Below are positions 48,754-59,492 of a stretch of 64,000 nt of DNA, one piece after another. Origin of the DNA: Alphaproteobacteria bacterium LSUCC0396 (GTDB lineage: Bacteria; Pseudomonadota; Alphaproteobacteria; Puniceispirillales; Puniceispirillaceae); contig CP166131.1 in the NCBI GenBank assembly GCA_041228345.1, forward strand, positions 1,481,001-1,545,000. The letters are read 5' to 3'. Each line of letters starts with the position of its first letter. Position 1 is the stretch's first letter. The notes below the pieces were generated by a model. That model saw only the letters and a list, made by a program, of their open reading frames with translations. It was not told where the DNA came from and ran no database searches. Both the position numbers and the translations under genes were made by a program.

Positions 48754-49311
48754 ATGTTTATTCAAACTCAGGATACGCCGAACCCGGCTACTTTGAAATT
48801 CATCCCCGGTGTTCCGGTTATGGAACAGGGAACGGCTGATTTTGCCGATCCTGATAGCACAAAAACATCACCATTGGCGCGCCGCCTTTTTCAGATTGAT
48901 GGTGTAACAGCGGTTTTCCTTGGGGCTGATTTTGTCGCGGTGACCAAGGCCGAAGGTCTGGATTGGTTTGCCCTTAAGCCGGGTATTCTTGCCGGCATTA
49001 TGGAGCATTACGCCTCAGGTTTGCCGGTGATCGAGAAAGACGCTGATCTGGCTGATCCGCATGCTGAAGACGGCGATAGTGATACGGTGCAACAGATCAA
49101 ACAGCTGTTGGATTCGCGCGTGCGGCCAGCGGTTGCAATGGATGGTGGCGATATTGTTTTTCAGGGGTTTGACGATGGTGTTGTGACCCTGCAAATGCGC
49201 GGTGCCTGTCAGGGCTGTCCAAGCTCGACAGCGACATTGAAAATGGGCATTGAGAATATGCTTCGTCACTATATTCCCGAGGTTCGTGAGGTTCGCGCGG
49301 CCGAGATGTAA
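48754..49311 (+). CDS. nfuA: NifU family Fe-S cluster carrier protein (NfuA-like)
   Basis: This protein delivers Fe-S clusters to apoproteins. The 185-residue protein has an N-terminal Nfu_N domain (MFIQTQDTPNPATLKFIPG). A C-terminal NifU domain carries the cluster-binding CQGC within RGACQGCPSSTATLK. That two-domain layout matches mitochondrial NFU1 and alphaproteobacterial homologues. It may be co-transcribed with the downstream glucosaminidase gene. Confidence 0.95.
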   Translation: MFIQTQDTPNPATLKFIPGVPVMEQGTADFADPDSTKTSPLARRLFQIDGVTAVFLGADFVAVTKAEGLDWFALKPGILAGIMEHYASGLPVIEKDADLADPHAEDGDSDTVQQIKQLLDSRVRPAVAMDGGDIVFQGFDDGVVTLQMRGACQGCPSSTATLKMGIENMLRHYIPEVREVRAAEM

Positions 49312-49363
49312 GCTGGAATAGCGACTAATCGTATTGTTAGTGTCCACGCTTAGGGTTCAGTTC

Positions 49364-50314
49364 GTGATAGCGTCGATTTCCAATTTTTTTACCAACCGGC
49401 GGATCGTTTTGATCGCAGGGTTATTGATGGTTATTGGATTTACTGGCCCCGGTATATTTGGATTATCGCCGCCGCAGTTTCTTAGTTTACCCGCCTCGCT
49501 TGTTACCAGTGAAAAGACGCATTCATCCGACCAGACGGGTGCCGATCAAAGTGACAGGTCAAACTCTGCCGCCCCCAATTTGGACCAGCCCTATTCGGAT
49601 CAGGCCGATTTGGATCAGGCAAAATCTGGCGTTGATGCCCCGTTGCAGGTTGCGCGCGAATTCATCAATCATATCCCCGAATCACATCTAGGCCTTGCCG
49701 GTTCCGCGCAAAAGGACTCATTCATTAGAATTGTTCTACCGCTGATTCTGGCCAGTAATGAGGAAATCATCAAGCGTCGCGAGGCCATTCAGCGCGCGTT
49801 TGAGAATAATGATCGGGCGGCGCTGGAAAAATGGGCGCATCTTTATAAACTTGGTGGTAGCAAGTTAGATAATGACGCGTTAACCGCGCGGTTGTTGCAC
49901 CGTGCCGATACGGTGCCGGTGGCCCTAGCATTGGCACAGGCGGCAGTTGAGTCCGGGTGGGGAACGTCACGCTTTGCGCTACAAGGTAACGCTCTTTTTG
50001 GCCAGTGGGCGTGGCGAGAGCATGCTGGCATCCGGCCATTGGAGGCGACGAATAGCCGGGCGGTGGTGCGCAGCTTTGGTACCCTGCTTGGGTCAGTCCG
50101 CGCCTATATGCATAATCTGAATACGCATTATCACTATAAAGAATTTCGGACATCCCGTGCCGCTTTACGCGACCGCCCAATCATTGGTGAGTCAAAAATT
50201 TTAGCCAAACATCTTGATCGCTATGCCGAAATTGGTGACGCCTATGTCAAGAAACTCGAGACGCTTATCCGGGTTAATGATTTCAGCCGGTTTGCGCTTG
50301 CGTCTCTGAATTAA
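49364..50314 (+). CDS. Bax-like glucosaminidase domain protein
   Basis: This is a predicted membrane-anchored or exported peptidoglycan hydrolase of the Bax/FlgJ N-acetylglucosaminidase type. The 316-residue form has a hydrophobic N-terminal segment (about 13-30). A low-complexity Asp/Gln/Ser region (about 50-95) with repeated DQ follows. The glucosaminidase domain (about 160-300) has ALAQAAVESGWGTSRFA with its catalytic glutamate and NALFGQW. The start is uncertain: GTG at 49364 has AGGG 8 bases upstream, but TTG at 49334 or GTG at 49340 are alternatives. Confidence 0.85.
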   Translation: MIASISNFFTNRRIVLIAGLLMVIGFTGPGIFGLSPPQFLSLPASLVTSEKTHSSDQTGADQSDRSNSAAPNLDQPYSDQADLDQAKSGVDAPLQVAREFINHIPESHLGLAGSAQKDSFIRIVLPLILASNEEIIKRREAIQRAFENNDRAALEKWAHLYKLGGSKLDNDALTARLLHRADTVPVALALAQAAVESGWGTSRFALQGNALFGQWAWREHAGIRPLEATNSRAVVRSFGTLLGSVRAYMHNLNTHYHYKEFRTSRAALRDRPIIGESKILAKHLDRYAEIGDAYVKKLETLIRVNDFSRFALASLN

Positions 50315-50368
50315 CATCTATCCAAACTAGAGTTTCACATTAGCCGGCTTGTCTCACGTGACGGCGGT

Positions 50369-51415
50369 TTAGGGAACGAGAAATTGTTTGCCAAACCAAC
50401 GCCAGCGTCCGTCTGGGCCGGGCATGGTGCAATTTACCCGCGCACGCCCAGACGGCAATGGCCCGGGAAATCGTACTTCGGCGCGCGGCCCTAAGCGGGT
50501 GACATCCAGCGCATTATAGGTGCTGTTGAAACATTGGAGATTATTTTGATCGGCTATTTCTGGAGCAAGGGTAAAACCGAAAGCCGGTGGATTTTTTGTA
50601 ATCACAACATCAGCTGGTAGAACCTGATTAGCCTTCAGCGGTAAACCGTTGATCGCAAGTGACAGCCGATCCATTTCGCCATAGCGTTCATTCATCGCAA
50701 AACGCGGCAACTCAAAAAACCCGTTAAACCCATGAGCAATCCCGGAATTTTGACCAAAGCCTGCAATAAATCCGGCGGTCTTAACTCTGTCGATCACGGC
50801 AAGATTATATTCACCATAAGGATAAGCAAATAGATCCGGCCGCATACCAAGTTCGGCTAGAAAACGCTTATTGGCATTACCAAGCTCGGTATCAATGGCT
50901 TCGATACTGATCTTATGCATATGGGGGTGACTTGCTGTTTGGCTGCCAATGCCAACGCCGTCAGCCTGCAAACGCCGCAGCTGGTCCCAGCTCATATAAT
51001 TGCGATGTTTTTGATCGACCGGATCAGTGGCAACAAAAACCGTAAAGGGAAAGCCCTTTGCTTTTAGACGCGGCCAAGCCTCGGTAAAAACTGATAGATA
51101 GGCATCATCAATGGTGATGGCGACTGTTCGGTCAGGCAGCGGTTTGCCAGTTTGCAAACGGTCGATGATTTTCGCCAAAGGCAGCACCGTATAATTGCCA
51201 TCGGATAATTTCTCAAGATGCGCGTCAAATTGTTCAAGTCGGATATTTGTGCTTGGATATTTGTCTTCACCAAACCGGTGATACATCAAAATCACAGCAT
51301 GATCGGCAGCAAACGCCGTTCCAAAAAATGACAGGCCAAGGATCATGGCAGCGAAAAGGCGGCTGCTAAACTTCATCAGCCTATGTCGGATATTTTGACA
51401 AAGATTTTTGTCCAT
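50369..51415 (-). CDS. Polysaccharide deacetylase family protein, exported
   Basis: This is a NodB-homology carbohydrate esterase of 348 residues with a signal peptide ending near TAFA-ADHAV. The metal-binding Asp pair is in AITIDDAYLS and the histidine motif is SHPHMH. Pro-rich C-terminal residues (after ~250) form an extra domain of unknown role. The ATG at 51415 or a later one at 51376 (MKFSSRLFAAM, a cleaner signal peptide) is likely. The frame is open further upstream, but that would overlap the divergent tsaB. The substrate is unknown. Confidence 0.87.
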   Translation of the reverse strand: MDKNLCQNIRHRLMKFSSRLFAAMILGLSFFGTAFAADHAVILMYHRFGEDKYPSTNIRLEQFDAHLEKLSDGNYTVLPLAKIIDRLQTGKPLPDRTVAITIDDAYLSVFTEAWPRLKAKGFPFTVFVATDPVDQKHRNYMSWDQLRRLQADGVGIGSQTASHPHMHKISIEAIDTELGNANKRFLAELGMRPDLFAYPYGEYNLAVIDRVKTAGFIAGFGQNSGIAHGFNGFFELPRFAMNERYGEMDRLSLAINGLPLKANQVLPADVVITKNPPAFGFTLAPEIADQNNLQCFNSTYNALDVTRLGPRAEVRFPGPLPSGRARVNCTMPGPDGRWRWFGKQFLVP

Positions 51416-51578
51416 AGCAGATTTTCCACTCAAATAATGATACAAGCGAGACTTTACCGGCGCTGCTGCTAATGATAGAGCGACTTCAGTTAACGCGTCT
51501 TGGCAAAATGATGCAACTGCACAACCGAACATATACGACTCAGATAAAAAGCCAGATAAAGAAATAGGCTGTTTGAAA

Positions 51579-52304
51579 ATGTCCACGCACCCAAGCAAAT
51601 CGCCGGTCATACTAGCCTTTGAGGCGAGCAGTAGCCACTTATCCGCTGCGTTATATGCCGACGGACAGATCCGGGCAATGAAAACATCCGAGGCTGGTTT
51701 TGGTCAGGCTGCATCATTAGTGCCATTGGCGGTTTCGGCATTGGCTGAAGCAGGGGTTGATTTCAGCGCGCTTAGCCATGTTGCAGCTGGACGGGGGCCG
51801 GGATCATTCACTGGATTGCGGGTCTCGTTGGCAGCGGCAAAAGGGGTCTGTCTGGCGCATGATCTTCCCGGACTTGGTATCTCTGGTCTCGAAGCACTGG
51901 CCTTTGAATCTGCTGCGCCTGACCATGGCCAGCCGATCCTATGCCTTGCCGATACCCGGCGCGGCAATGTCTATGCCCAGTTTTTTGCTGCCGATGCGAC
52001 CCCGCATGGCGATATTTTTGAAGCGCAGATTGCGCAACTGCCATTATTGGTACCGTCTGATATGGCACTAAAAGATGGCTTGTTGCTGACTGGTTTCGGA
52101 ACAGAAGAGGCCCTAAATGCCTTTCAGGCGGCAAATATTGTCACTTCGGTGGCAGGGGTAAATGGCACTGGTGAGGCCGTTGATGCGGCGATGATCGCAC
52201 AGCTTGCCGCACATAATCTAAAAGCCGGTATTCTCGCCCCTTTAACTCCGCTTTATCTTGCCGATCCGCGCCTTGGGCCAAAAAAGCAAGTGCCCGTTTT
52301 ATGA
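51579..52304 (+). CDS. tsaB: tRNA threonylcarbamoyladenosine biosynthesis protein TsaB
   Basis: TsaB is the partner that, with TsaD and TsaE, makes t6A at position 37 of ANN-decoding tRNAs. The 241-residue protein has the ASKHA-fold N-terminus ILAFEASSSHLSAAL and the conserved GRGPGSFTGLRVSLAAAKG. The ATG at 51579 follows a TTG that could also be read. It overlaps rimI by 4 bp. The tsaB-rimI pair is common. Confidence 0.94.
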   Translation: MSTHPSKSPVILAFEASSSHLSAALYADGQIRAMKTSEAGFGQAASLVPLAVSALAEAGVDFSALSHVAAGRGPGSFTGLRVSLAAAKGVCLAHDLPGLGISGLEALAFESAAPDHGQPILCLADTRRGNVYAQFFAADATPHGDIFEAQIAQLPLLVPSDMALKDGLLLTGFGTEEALNAFQAANIVTSVAGVNGTGEAVDAAMIAQLAAHNLKAGILAPLTPLYLADPRLGPKKQVPVL

Positions 52305-52849
52305 CCCGCCGCATGACCGGTAGGTACATAAGACGACTTATCAAGGCTGATTGCGATGTTATCGCTGATCTTGAGGCCAGCCTGTTTGCAACTGCGCTTG
52401 ATCAGCCGCGTCTCCATGCGTTGCTGAAAAATCCAGTTTTCTACGGCCTTGTTACGGTCGCACCCAAAGATGACACGCCCAAAGATAAAACGCCCAACTT
52501 TGCAAATGCGGCATTAGCTGACAAGCATCGCACCCGTTCCCATCTTACCGGTTATATTCTGGCCACGATCATCGCGGATGAAGCCGAGATCATATCAATT
52601 GCGGTTGATCCATATCATCAGGGGCGCGGTATTGCCGGCGATTTGTTACTGCAGTTTATGACGCATTGCCGGACTTTTGATGTGGCTGTGATTACACTTG
52701 AGGTAGCAGCCGATAATCTGCCCGCACTTGGGCTTTATCGCCAGCATGGTTTCGCCGAATTTGGCCTTCGCAAGGACTATTATCGGCATGGCAATCAGAA
52801 AACCGACGCCATTATGATGAAGTGTCGCATAACCGAGGCTTTTTCTTGA
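52301..52849 (+). CDS. rimI: GNAT acetyltransferase, RimI-like
   Basis: RimI-type enzymes acetylate the N-terminus of ribosomal protein S18. The 182-residue protein has motif A IISIAVDPYHQGRGIAGDLL and motif B ITLEVAADNLPALGLYRQHGF with FGLRKDYY, typical of RimI. An insertion of about 25 Lys/Asp/Pro residues (about 52-75, with repeated PKD) precedes motif A. It is coupled to tsaB, supporting the RimI label over a generic GNAT. Confidence 0.87.
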   Translation: MTRRMTGRYIRRLIKADCDVIADLEASLFATALDQPRLHALLKNPVFYGLVTVAPKDDTPKDKTPNFANAALADKHRTRSHLTGYILATIIADEAEIISIAVDPYHQGRGIAGDLLLQFMTHCRTFDVAVITLEVAADNLPALGLYRQHGFAEFGLRKDYYRHGNQKTDAIMMKCRITEAFS

Positions 52850-52915
52850 CCATCTTTGCTTCCAGGCGGTACAAGGGGAATTGGATTCGCACTGCTGAAA
52901 TGTGACAACGCGCTC

Positions 52916-54271
52916 TTGACCAAAAAACTCTTTATCAAAACCTACGGCTGTCAGATGAATGTTTATGATTCTGACCGTATGGCTGATGTTCTCGCACCGC
53001 TTGGTTATGCGCCAACCGATATGGTTGATGGCGCTGATATGGTGATTCTCAACACCTGCCACATTCGTGAAAAAGCATCGGAAAAAGTATTTTCCGAACT
53101 TGGCCGGTTGCGCCATTTAAAGGAACGTATGGCTGATCAGCAAGGCCGAAAAATGACAATTGCTGTTGCCGGATGCGTGGCTCAGGCCGAAGGCGAAGAG
53201 ATTACCCGCCGCGCCCCATGGGTTGATATTGTTGTCGGGCCGCAAACCTATCACCGCTTGCCTGAATTGGTTGGTCAGCTTGATCCATCTAGCCGCAATC
53301 GGATTATTGATACTGATTTCCCCGAGGAAGTAAAATTCGACTTTTTGCCCGGTGAGCATGCGCCGCGCGGCCCTGCAGCTTTCCTTAGTGTTCAGGAAGG
53401 CTGTAATAAGTTTTGCGCTTTTTGTGTTGTGCCTTACACGCGCGGTGCCGAGTTTTCGCGTCCGGTTAAAACCGTTCTTGAAGAAGCCAAACGGCTGGTT
53501 GCCAGCGGGACGCGTGAGCTGACGCTTCTTGGGCAAAATGTGAACGCCTATCATGGCGCGCATGACAATGGTAAAGACTGGAGTCTTGGCCGATTGATCC
53601 GGGCACTGGCCGAGGTCGATGGGCTTGAGCGGATTCGCTATACAACCTCGCATCCGCTGGATATGGATGACGAATTGATCGCGGCGCATGGCGATGTACC
53701 ACAATTGATGCCGTATCTGCATTTACCAATTCAGTCAGGATCAAATCATATTCTGCAGGAAATGAACCGTCGGCACACCAGCGATGTGTATTTGGCAGTG
53801 ATCGACAAGCTGCGCAACGTTCGGCCTGATATTGCCATGTCGGGTGACTTTATCGTTGGTTTTCCGGGTGAAAGTGACGCTGATTTTGCCGAAACATTGG
53901 CGCTTGTCAGCAAGGTTGGCTATGCGTCTGCCTATTCGTTTAAATATAGCCCGCGCCCGGGAACACCGGCGGCTAATGCCGATGTTCAGGTCGAAGAAGC
54001 GGTAAAGTCGGAACGGCTTGAGAGCCTGCAGCAATTGCTAAATGCGCAACAATTTGCCTTCAATAAATCGACTGAAGGCCGTGTTGTTGATGTGCTTGTC
54101 GAGCGCGCTGGCGGCCGTGATGGCCAAATGGCCGGCCGCAGCCCCTATATGCAGGCGGTGAATTTCATCGGGACTGCTGATCAGATTGGCCAGATTGTTC
54201 CCTGCCGCCTGTCGGCAGCGCGCCAGAACAGCATGACTGGCCAGATCGTCAATTTGAAGGGGGCGGCGTGA
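52916..54271 (+). CDS. miaB: tRNA-2-methylthio-N6-dimethylallyladenosine synthase MiaB
   Basis: MiaB is a radical-SAM methylthiotransferase acting on i6A37 of tRNA. From the TTG at 52916 the protein has 451 residues and starts [14 protein letters not shown], aligning with the family. The first cluster ligands are in YGCQMN, NTCHIRE and AGCVAQ. The radical-SAM motif is CNKFCAFC and a C-terminal TRAM domain follows. The frame is open to a TTG at 52856, with unconserved sequence between. No clear ribosome site marks either. It is overlapped by phoH (GTGA). Confidence 0.94.
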   Translation: MTKKLFIKTYGCQMNVYDSDRMADVLAPLGYAPTDMVDGADMVILNTCHIREKASEKVFSELGRLRHLKERMADQQGRKMTIAVAGCVAQAEGEEITRRAPWVDIVVGPQTYHRLPELVGQLDPSSRNRIIDTDFPEEVKFDFLPGEHAPRGPAAFLSVQEGCNKFCAFCVVPYTRGAEFSRPVKTVLEEAKRLVASGTRELTLLGQNVNAYHGAHDNGKDWSLGRLIRALAEVDGLERIRYTTSHPLDMDDELIAAHGDVPQLMPYLHLPIQSGSNHILQEMNRRHTSDVYLAVIDKLRNVRPDIAMSGDFIVGFPGESDADFAETLALVSKVGYASAYSFKYSPRPGTPAANADVQVEEAVKSERLESLQQLLNAQQFAFNKSTEGRVVDVLVERAGGRDGQMAGRSPYMQAVNFIGTADQIGQIVPCRLSAARQNSMTGQIVNLKGAA

Positions 54272-55248
54272 ACGCGGCAAAGGCCAATAGCATCCGTATG
54301 GAATTCGAGGATAATAGCGTTCTGGCGCTTTTGTCAGGTGAACATAACCAGCATCTGGCACATATCGAAAAAACATTGGATGTCACGCTCGATTCCTTTG
54401 GTAATAGCATCAAAATCTCGGGTAGCGGCAAAGCGAGCAAAACCGCCCGCGCGGTGATCGAGGGTCTGTATCGCCGGATCGCCGGGGGTAAACATGTCGA
54501 CATTGATAAATCCATGGTTGATGATGCGCTGCGTTGGGCAGTGAACGGGCATCAGGCCGAGGCGGTGACGGCCGGTGAGTCGTTTGAAACCTGGAAAAAG
54601 AAGATCGTTGCCAAGACAAAAGGCCAGAACGATTACCTGAAATTATTGCGCAGTAATGAAGTGGTGTTTGGCCTTGGCCCGGCTGGAACCGGCAAAACTT
54701 ATATGGCGGTGGCGCGGGCTGTAGAGGCGCTGAAAAAGCGTGAGGTTGAACGTATTATTCTGTCGCGGCCGGCTGTTGAGGCTGGTGAACGTCTTGGCTT
54801 TTTGCCCGGTGACATGAAGGAAAAGGTCGATCCCTATTTGCGGCCGCTTTATGACGCGCTTTATGACATGATGCCAGCCGATAAGGTTGATCGGATGCTG
54901 GCAAGCGGCGAAATTGAAATTGCCCCGCTGGCCTTTATGCGCGGGCGGACACTGACCGCCGCCCACGTGATTATTGACGAGGCGCAAAATACCACGCCGG
55001 TACAAATGAAAATGGTTTTGACTCGCCTTGGACAAGATTCGCATATGGTGATTACCGGCGATCTAAGCCAGATTGACCTGCCGGCGGGCCAGCCTTCTGG
55101 TCTTGGCGAGGCAGTGTCACTTCTTGATAATATCAAGGGTGTTGGCATTATCCACCTATCTGGCGAAGACGTTGTTCGCCATCCGGTGGTCGCGCGTATC
55201 TTGCAGGCTTATGAGGCTGGACAAAAGCGGCAGAATACGTCCAAATAG
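54268..55248 (+). CDS. phoH: PhoH family protein (PhoH-like ATPase)
   Basis: This is a cytosolic ATPase of unclear role, often linked to RNA metabolism beside ybeY. The 326-residue protein has a short KH-like N-domain (to about 100) and the ATPase core with Walker [34 protein letters not shown] and Walker B-type [10 protein letters not shown] follow. It starts on GTG overlapping the miaB stop. miaB-phoH-ybeY-corC-lnt is a conserved operon. Confidence 0.95.
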   Translation: MNAAKANSIRMEFEDNSVLALLSGEHNQHLAHIEKTLDVTLDSFGNSIKISGSGKASKTARAVIEGLYRRIAGGKHVDIDKSMVDDALRWAVNGHQAEAVTAGESFETWKKKIVAKTKGQNDYLKLLRSNEVVFGLGPAGTGKTYMAVARAVEALKKREVERIILSRPAVEAGERLGFLPGDMKEKVDPYLRPLYDALYDMMPADKVDRMLASGEIEIAPLAFMRGRTLTAAHVIIDEAQNTTPVQMKMVLTRLGQDSHMVITGDLSQIDLPAGQPSGLGEAVSLLDNIKGVGIIHLSGEDVVRHPVVARILQAYEAGQKRQNTSK

Positions 55249-55305
55249 AGAGCCAACATTCACGCCAAAACTGGCGGGATGTTTATTAAGGAATGAAAAT
55301 AGCTC

Positions 55306-55914
55306 ATGACGAGTGAAATGAATAAAGACGACAGCGCTCTGGAACCTGACAGTCCGGAGGGTGATCAATTTTTGAGTGACGAATGGGAATCTGATGATGG
55401 CGCGCTGATTGAGGTGAGCATCGATCCCTCTAGCTGGCACAGTCCCCTTATTAACGATTTGAAACATCGCGGACCGGTGATGCTTGATCATATCGCATCA
55501 CATCTATCGCTTGATCCGCCATTGGTCAGCCTCTTGCTGTGCAGTGATGATGATATGCGGTCGATGAATTATCAGCATCGCGGCTTTGACAGGACCACCA
55601 ATGTGCTGTCTTTTCCGGCTGGCGATGATTTTGTTGCACCAGATGATGCGCCGGATATGGAAAGCGGCCTTGGCGATATTGCGATTGCTGGTGAGACAGT
55701 AATGCGTGAGGCCGCCGAGGCGGGTATTCCGGCAGGTGATCATTTGCTGCATCTATTCACCCATGGTGTTCTGCATTTGCTTGGATATGATCATATTGAA
55801 ACGGCAATGGCTGATGAAATGGAAGGGCTGGAAATCGTCCTGCTTGGTCAGATGAAAGTCGCCAATCCCTATCCTGAAGATGGGTTGCTTCTTGGCACGC
55901 GGGAGGCTGGATAA
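55306..55914 (+). CDS. ybeY: Endoribonuclease YbeY
   Basis: YbeY is a metal-dependent RNase involved in 16S rRNA 3'-end maturation and ribosome quality control. The 202-residue protein has an acidic N-terminal extension of about 30 residues. The core has NYQHRGFDRTTNVLSFPAGD and the zinc-binding HGVLHLLGYDH. It is coupled to corC by TAATG and lies 57 bp after phoH. Confidence 0.95.
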   Translation: MTSEMNKDDSALEPDSPEGDQFLSDEWESDDGALIEVSIDPSSWHSPLINDLKHRGPVMLDHIASHLSLDPPLVSLLLCSDDDMRSMNYQHRGFDRTTNVLSFPAGDDFVAPDDAPDMESGLGDIAIAGETVMREAAEAGIPAGDHLLHLFTHGVLHLLGYDHIETAMADEMEGLEIVLLGQMKVANPYPEDGLLLGTREAG

Positions 55915-56762
55915 TGGCACCATTTCTTGGCAAGTTTTTTCCAGCCTTTGCACGGACGTCATCCCGCCGCGAAGAATTAACCGAACTGCTGCAAGAATCG
56001 CTTGATGATAAGACCAGCTTTGATAGCCATGAAGGCACGCTGCTGAAAAATTTTCTGGGGCTTCGTGACATTACTGCGGCTGATGTGATGATCCCGCGTG
56101 CCGATATTGTTTCGGTGGCATTGGCTGACGGGTTTGATGATATCATCCGGCAAATGAGTGACGCCAACCACAGCCGTGTACCGGTTTACCGTGACACATT
56201 GGACGATGTTGCTGGTATTATCCATATCAAGGATTTGTTTGCGCATCTTCGCAACGGCCATACGCCCGCTGTTGAAAGCCTGTTGCGGCCAGCCTTGTTT
56301 ATCTCACCAACAATTCGGCTGCTTGATCTGCTGCATGAAATGCGTCTTCGCCGCCGTCATCTGGCATTGGTTGTTGATGAATTTGGCGGGGTTGACGGCC
56401 TGATCACGATCGAGGATCTGGTTGAAGAAATTGTCGGTGAAATCGAAGATGAACATGACGAAACGACGCAATTGCGGTTTGACCAAAAGGGTGATGGTAC
56501 TGCCATTGCGGATGCGCGTTTAGAGGTTGAAATACTAGAAGCGATTACCGGTCCCTTGCTGGATGATGATGAGCGTGATGAAATAGATACGCTTGGCGGT
56601 TTGGTATGTGCGCATGCGGGCCGTGTCCCGGGTCGGGGCGAGGTTGTCCGGCATCGTGGTGGGTTGCAGTTTGAAATCTTAGAGGGCGATCCGCGCCGTA
56701 TAACATTGTTGAAACTTCGTGGATTACCGCGTGTCAAAGCCAGCATCGCAAAACAAGAATAG
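55914..56762 (+). CDS. corC: CorC/HlyC family CBS-domain protein
   Basis: This is a small soluble member of the transporter-associated family linked to Mg/Co homeostasis. The 282-residue protein has two CBS domains (about 60-190; ITAADVMIPRADIVSV and VVDEFGGVDGLITIEDLVEE). A C-terminal CorC_HlyC domain includes DTLGGLV and LQFEILEGDPRRI. It lacks the membrane DUF21 domain of larger paralogues. Its end overlaps the start of lnt. Confidence 0.93.
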   Translation: MAPFLGKFFPAFARTSSRREELTELLQESLDDKTSFDSHEGTLLKNFLGLRDITAADVMIPRADIVSVALADGFDDIIRQMSDANHSRVPVYRDTLDDVAGIIHIKDLFAHLRNGHTPAVESLLRPALFISPTIRLLDLLHEMRLRRRHLALVVDEFGGVDGLITIEDLVEEIVGEIEDEHDETTQLRFDQKGDGTAIADARLEVEILEAITGPLLDDDERDEIDTLGGLVCAHAGRVPGRGEVVRHRGGLQFEILEGDPRRITLLKLRGLPRVKASIAKQE

Positions 56763-58287
56763 GCGCCAACGCCGTCTGTTTTTTGGGCAGTTTCTTGCCG
56801 GTGCATTTGCCAGCCTTTCCCTGCCGCCGTTATTTTTAATACCAGCAATCTTTGCCCTATCAATCCCGCTGCGTGCCTATTTGAAGGCGGAAAGCCGCCG
56901 TGAGGCGATGATGATTTTCGGCGCGGCTGGCTTGGGCTGGTTTTTGGCATCAACCTATTGGGTTGCGCATTCGCTTATTGTCGAGACAGCGTCGCTATGG
57001 TTTGTCGCGCCGTTCATGGCATTGGCATTGGCGCTGATTTTGGCATCATTCTGGGCCGTTGCCGCAGCTGTTGCATGGTCGTTTGGTAGTTTGCCGGTGG
57101 CGCGTTTGTTTTGGTTTGTCGCGATGTTTGGTCTCGCTGAATGGAGCCGCGGATTTATCGCAACTGGGTTTCCGTGGAACCTGACCGGAGGTGTGTTTGC
57201 ATTTGACCCTGCCGGCCTGCAAGCTGCCAGTGTCATTGGCATTTATGGGCTATCTGTCATTGCCCTGCTTTTTGCGCTGGTGCCGGCTTTTTGGGTGCTG
57301 GGCAGCCGGCGCCTTGCGGCAATATTTCTGATTTTGCCATTGATTATGACGGCGCTTGGTGTGGCGCGCCTTGCCACTGCGCCGATAAATAATCAGCCCT
57401 CAATGCCCATCGTGAGGCTTGTTCAGCCAGCAATTGCACAAGCCGATAAATGGAACCCGGCTATGCGGCAGGCGCATCTGGATCGGTTGGTCACTCTGTC
57501 ACGCGAGGGGCAGTCGGTTCCACAACTGGTAATCTGGCCCGAGACAGCGTTTGTCGGGCTGGCAGATCGCAATGAGGCATTGCTGAAAACGACCATCGCC
57601 GGCGCGATTGACAAGGGTGCAACGCTCATCACCGGCATCCCCCGATTCGGGCGCAATGGCCGTTTGTTAAATTCGGTAATGATGTTTGATCATGATGCGG
57701 CAATAAAGGGCATTTATGACAAGCGCCATCTGGTTCCGTTTGGTGAATATATGCCGTTCCGGAAATGGTTGAGCTTTTTAAACCCGATTGTTGGCCCCGT
57801 CGATTTTGCCCCGGGCACGTCAAATACCCTGATGCGTCTTGACGGCTTTGGTGCCATGCAGATGTTGATTTGTTATGAGGTCATTTTTGCTGGCGCGGTG
57901 GTTTCGGCGGAAATGCGCCCGGATCTGTTGATCAATATTACTAACGACGCCTGGTTCGGCGTTAGCGCTGGGCCATGGCAGCATCTTGCGCAAGCACAGA
58001 TGCGTGCGGTGGAAGAAGGATTACCACTTATGCGGGTTGCCAATACCGGCATGAGTGCTGGCTTTGATGCTTATGGCCGGTCTCTTGGCAGGCTAGAGCT
58101 GGGGGCATCGGGTGTTCTTGATGTATCGCTGCCTGCCGCCTTGGCGCCGACTATATTTGCGCGATTTGGTAATATGGGGTTTTTTAGCCTCATTTTTCTG
58201 ATGATTGCAGCGGCTTCATGGCTTGACCTCAATCGCGCCATCAGGCAATGGGTAATCTCGACCAAAAGCAAGGAAACTAACACATGA
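56731..58287 (+). CDS. lnt: Apolipoprotein N-acyltransferase
   Basis: Lnt adds the third acyl chain to lipoproteins in the inner membrane. The 518-residue protein has about six N-terminal membrane segments. The nitrilase-like domain carries Glu in WPETAF, Lys in [16 protein letters not shown] and Cys in LICYEVIF, the catalytic triad. A last membrane helix ends the protein. The start is a GTG, most likely 56731 (alternative 56719), within the end of corC. It overlaps metK by 4 bp. Confidence 0.95.
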   Translation: MSKPASQNKNRRQRRLFFGQFLAGAFASLSLPPLFLIPAIFALSIPLRAYLKAESRREAMMIFGAAGLGWFLASTYWVAHSLIVETASLWFVAPFMALALALILASFWAVAAAVAWSFGSLPVARLFWFVAMFGLAEWSRGFIATGFPWNLTGGVFAFDPAGLQAASVIGIYGLSVIALLFALVPAFWVLGSRRLAAIFLILPLIMTALGVARLATAPINNQPSMPIVRLVQPAIAQADKWNPAMRQAHLDRLVTLSREGQSVPQLVIWPETAFVGLADRNEALLKTTIAGAIDKGATLITGIPRFGRNGRLLNSVMMFDHDAAIKGIYDKRHLVPFGEYMPFRKWLSFLNPIVGPVDFAPGTSNTLMRLDGFGAMQMLICYEVIFAGAVVSAEMRPDLLINITNDAWFGVSAGPWQHLAQAQMRAVEEGLPLMRVANTGMSAGFDAYGRSLGRLELGASGVLDVSLPAALAPTIFARFGNMGFFSLIFLMIAAASWLDLNRAIRQWVISTKSKETNT

Positions 58288-59462
58288 GCTATATCTTCAC
58301 ATCTGAATCTGTTTCAGAAGGCCATCCTGACAAATTATGCGACCGTGTATCAGATACGGTTCTTGATCTTTTTCTGAAATATGAGCCAGAGGCGCGTGTT
58401 GCTTGTGAAACCTTGGCAACAACAAACCGGGTTGTTCTTGCTGGCGAGGTGCGCGCTAGCGAGACAAAGCTGGAACAGATTATGACAGAGATCGAGCCAG
58501 CTGTTCGGGCTGCGGTGAAAGATATTGGCTATGAGCAGGGTGCGTTTCATCACGCACATTTTGAGTTCCAGAATTATCTGCATGAACAATCTAGCGATAT
58601 CGCGATGGGTGTTGATTCTGGTGACAATAAGGATGAAGGCGCCGGCGATCAGGGGCTGATGTTTGGGTATGCTTGTGATGAGACTGATGTGCTGATGCCT
58701 GCGGCAATTCATTATTCGCATGAGATTCTAAAAAATCTCGCAACTGTCCGCAAACAAGACGCAAACTCAATTCTTGGCCCGGATTCAAAAAGCCAAATCA
58801 GCCTCGTTTATGATGATCAGGGGCGGCCAACTGGTGTGCATAAGGTTGTGCTGTCGACCCAGCATCATGAAAGGGCAACAAAGGCCGATATCCTTGCGCT
58901 GGTGACGCCGGTGATCGCCGATGTTTTGCCCGATGGCTGGATGGTTACAGGTGATGATTTGTTGGTTAACCCAACCGGGCAATTTATCATTGGTGGGCCG
59001 GATGGCGATACTGGCCTTACGGGCCGGAAAATTATTGTTGATACTTATGGCGGTGCGGCGCCGCATGGCGGTGGGGCGTTCTCTGGCAAGGACCCAACAA
59101 AGGTTGACCGGTCGGCAGCCTATGCCAGCCGCTATTTGGCAAAGAATGTTGTCGCGGCCGGTCTGGCGTCACGTTGCACGATCCAGATTGCCTATGCGAT
59201 CGGCGTTGCCGAGCCGGTTTCACTTTATGCAAACACGCATGGAACAGGCAAAATTGATGACCAAAAGCTGCAAGATGCGTTGCGTGACTGTATGGATCTA
59301 ACGCCGCGCGGTATTCGTCAGCATCTGGGGATGAACGCGCCGATTTATGCGCCAACTGCGGCCTATGGGCATTTCGGCCGTACTGCAGGCGAGGCTGGTC
59401 CGGGCAGCTTTAGCTGGGAAGCCACCGATCTTGTTGACGCATTAAACAGCGCGGTTCGCTAG
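58284..59462 (+). CDS. metK: S-adenosylmethionine synthetase
   Basis: MetK makes SAM from methionine and ATP. The 392-residue protein has the N-terminal [12 protein letters not shown] and the phosphate-binding [19 protein letters not shown]. Length is normal. It overlaps lnt by 4 bp. I see no SAM riboswitch in front of it. In some relatives an XRE gene lies between lnt and metK, but there is none here. It supplies the cofactor used by neighbouring trmB and miaB. Confidence 0.97.
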   Translation: MSYIFTSESVSEGHPDKLCDRVSDTVLDLFLKYEPEARVACETLATTNRVVLAGEVRASETKLEQIMTEIEPAVRAAVKDIGYEQGAFHHAHFEFQNYLHEQSSDIAMGVDSGDNKDEGAGDQGLMFGYACDETDVLMPAAIHYSHEILKNLATVRKQDANSILGPDSKSQISLVYDDQGRPTGVHKVVLSTQHHERATKADILALVTPVIADVLPDGWMVTGDDLLVNPTGQFIIGGPDGDTGLTGRKIIVDTYGGAAPHGGGAFSGKDPTKVDRSAAYASRYLAKNVVAAGLASRCTIQIAYAIGVAEPVSLYANTHGTGKIDDQKLQDALRDCMDLTPRGIRQHLGMNAPIYAPTAAYGHFGRTAGEAGPGSFSWEATDLVDALNSAVR

Positions 59463-59492
59463 GCATCCGCTGGACATAGGGCAGATATTTCA

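Noticed and set aside
50350-50368. A TCTCACGTGA core resembling half of parS between the glucosaminidase and deacetylase genes
   Set aside because: Only the central TCACGTGA matches. The flanks do not complete the palindrome, unlike the two perfect sites.
51416-51610. A 65-codon N-terminal extension of the deacetylase
   Set aside because: It would precede a good signal peptide and overlap the divergent tsaB start.
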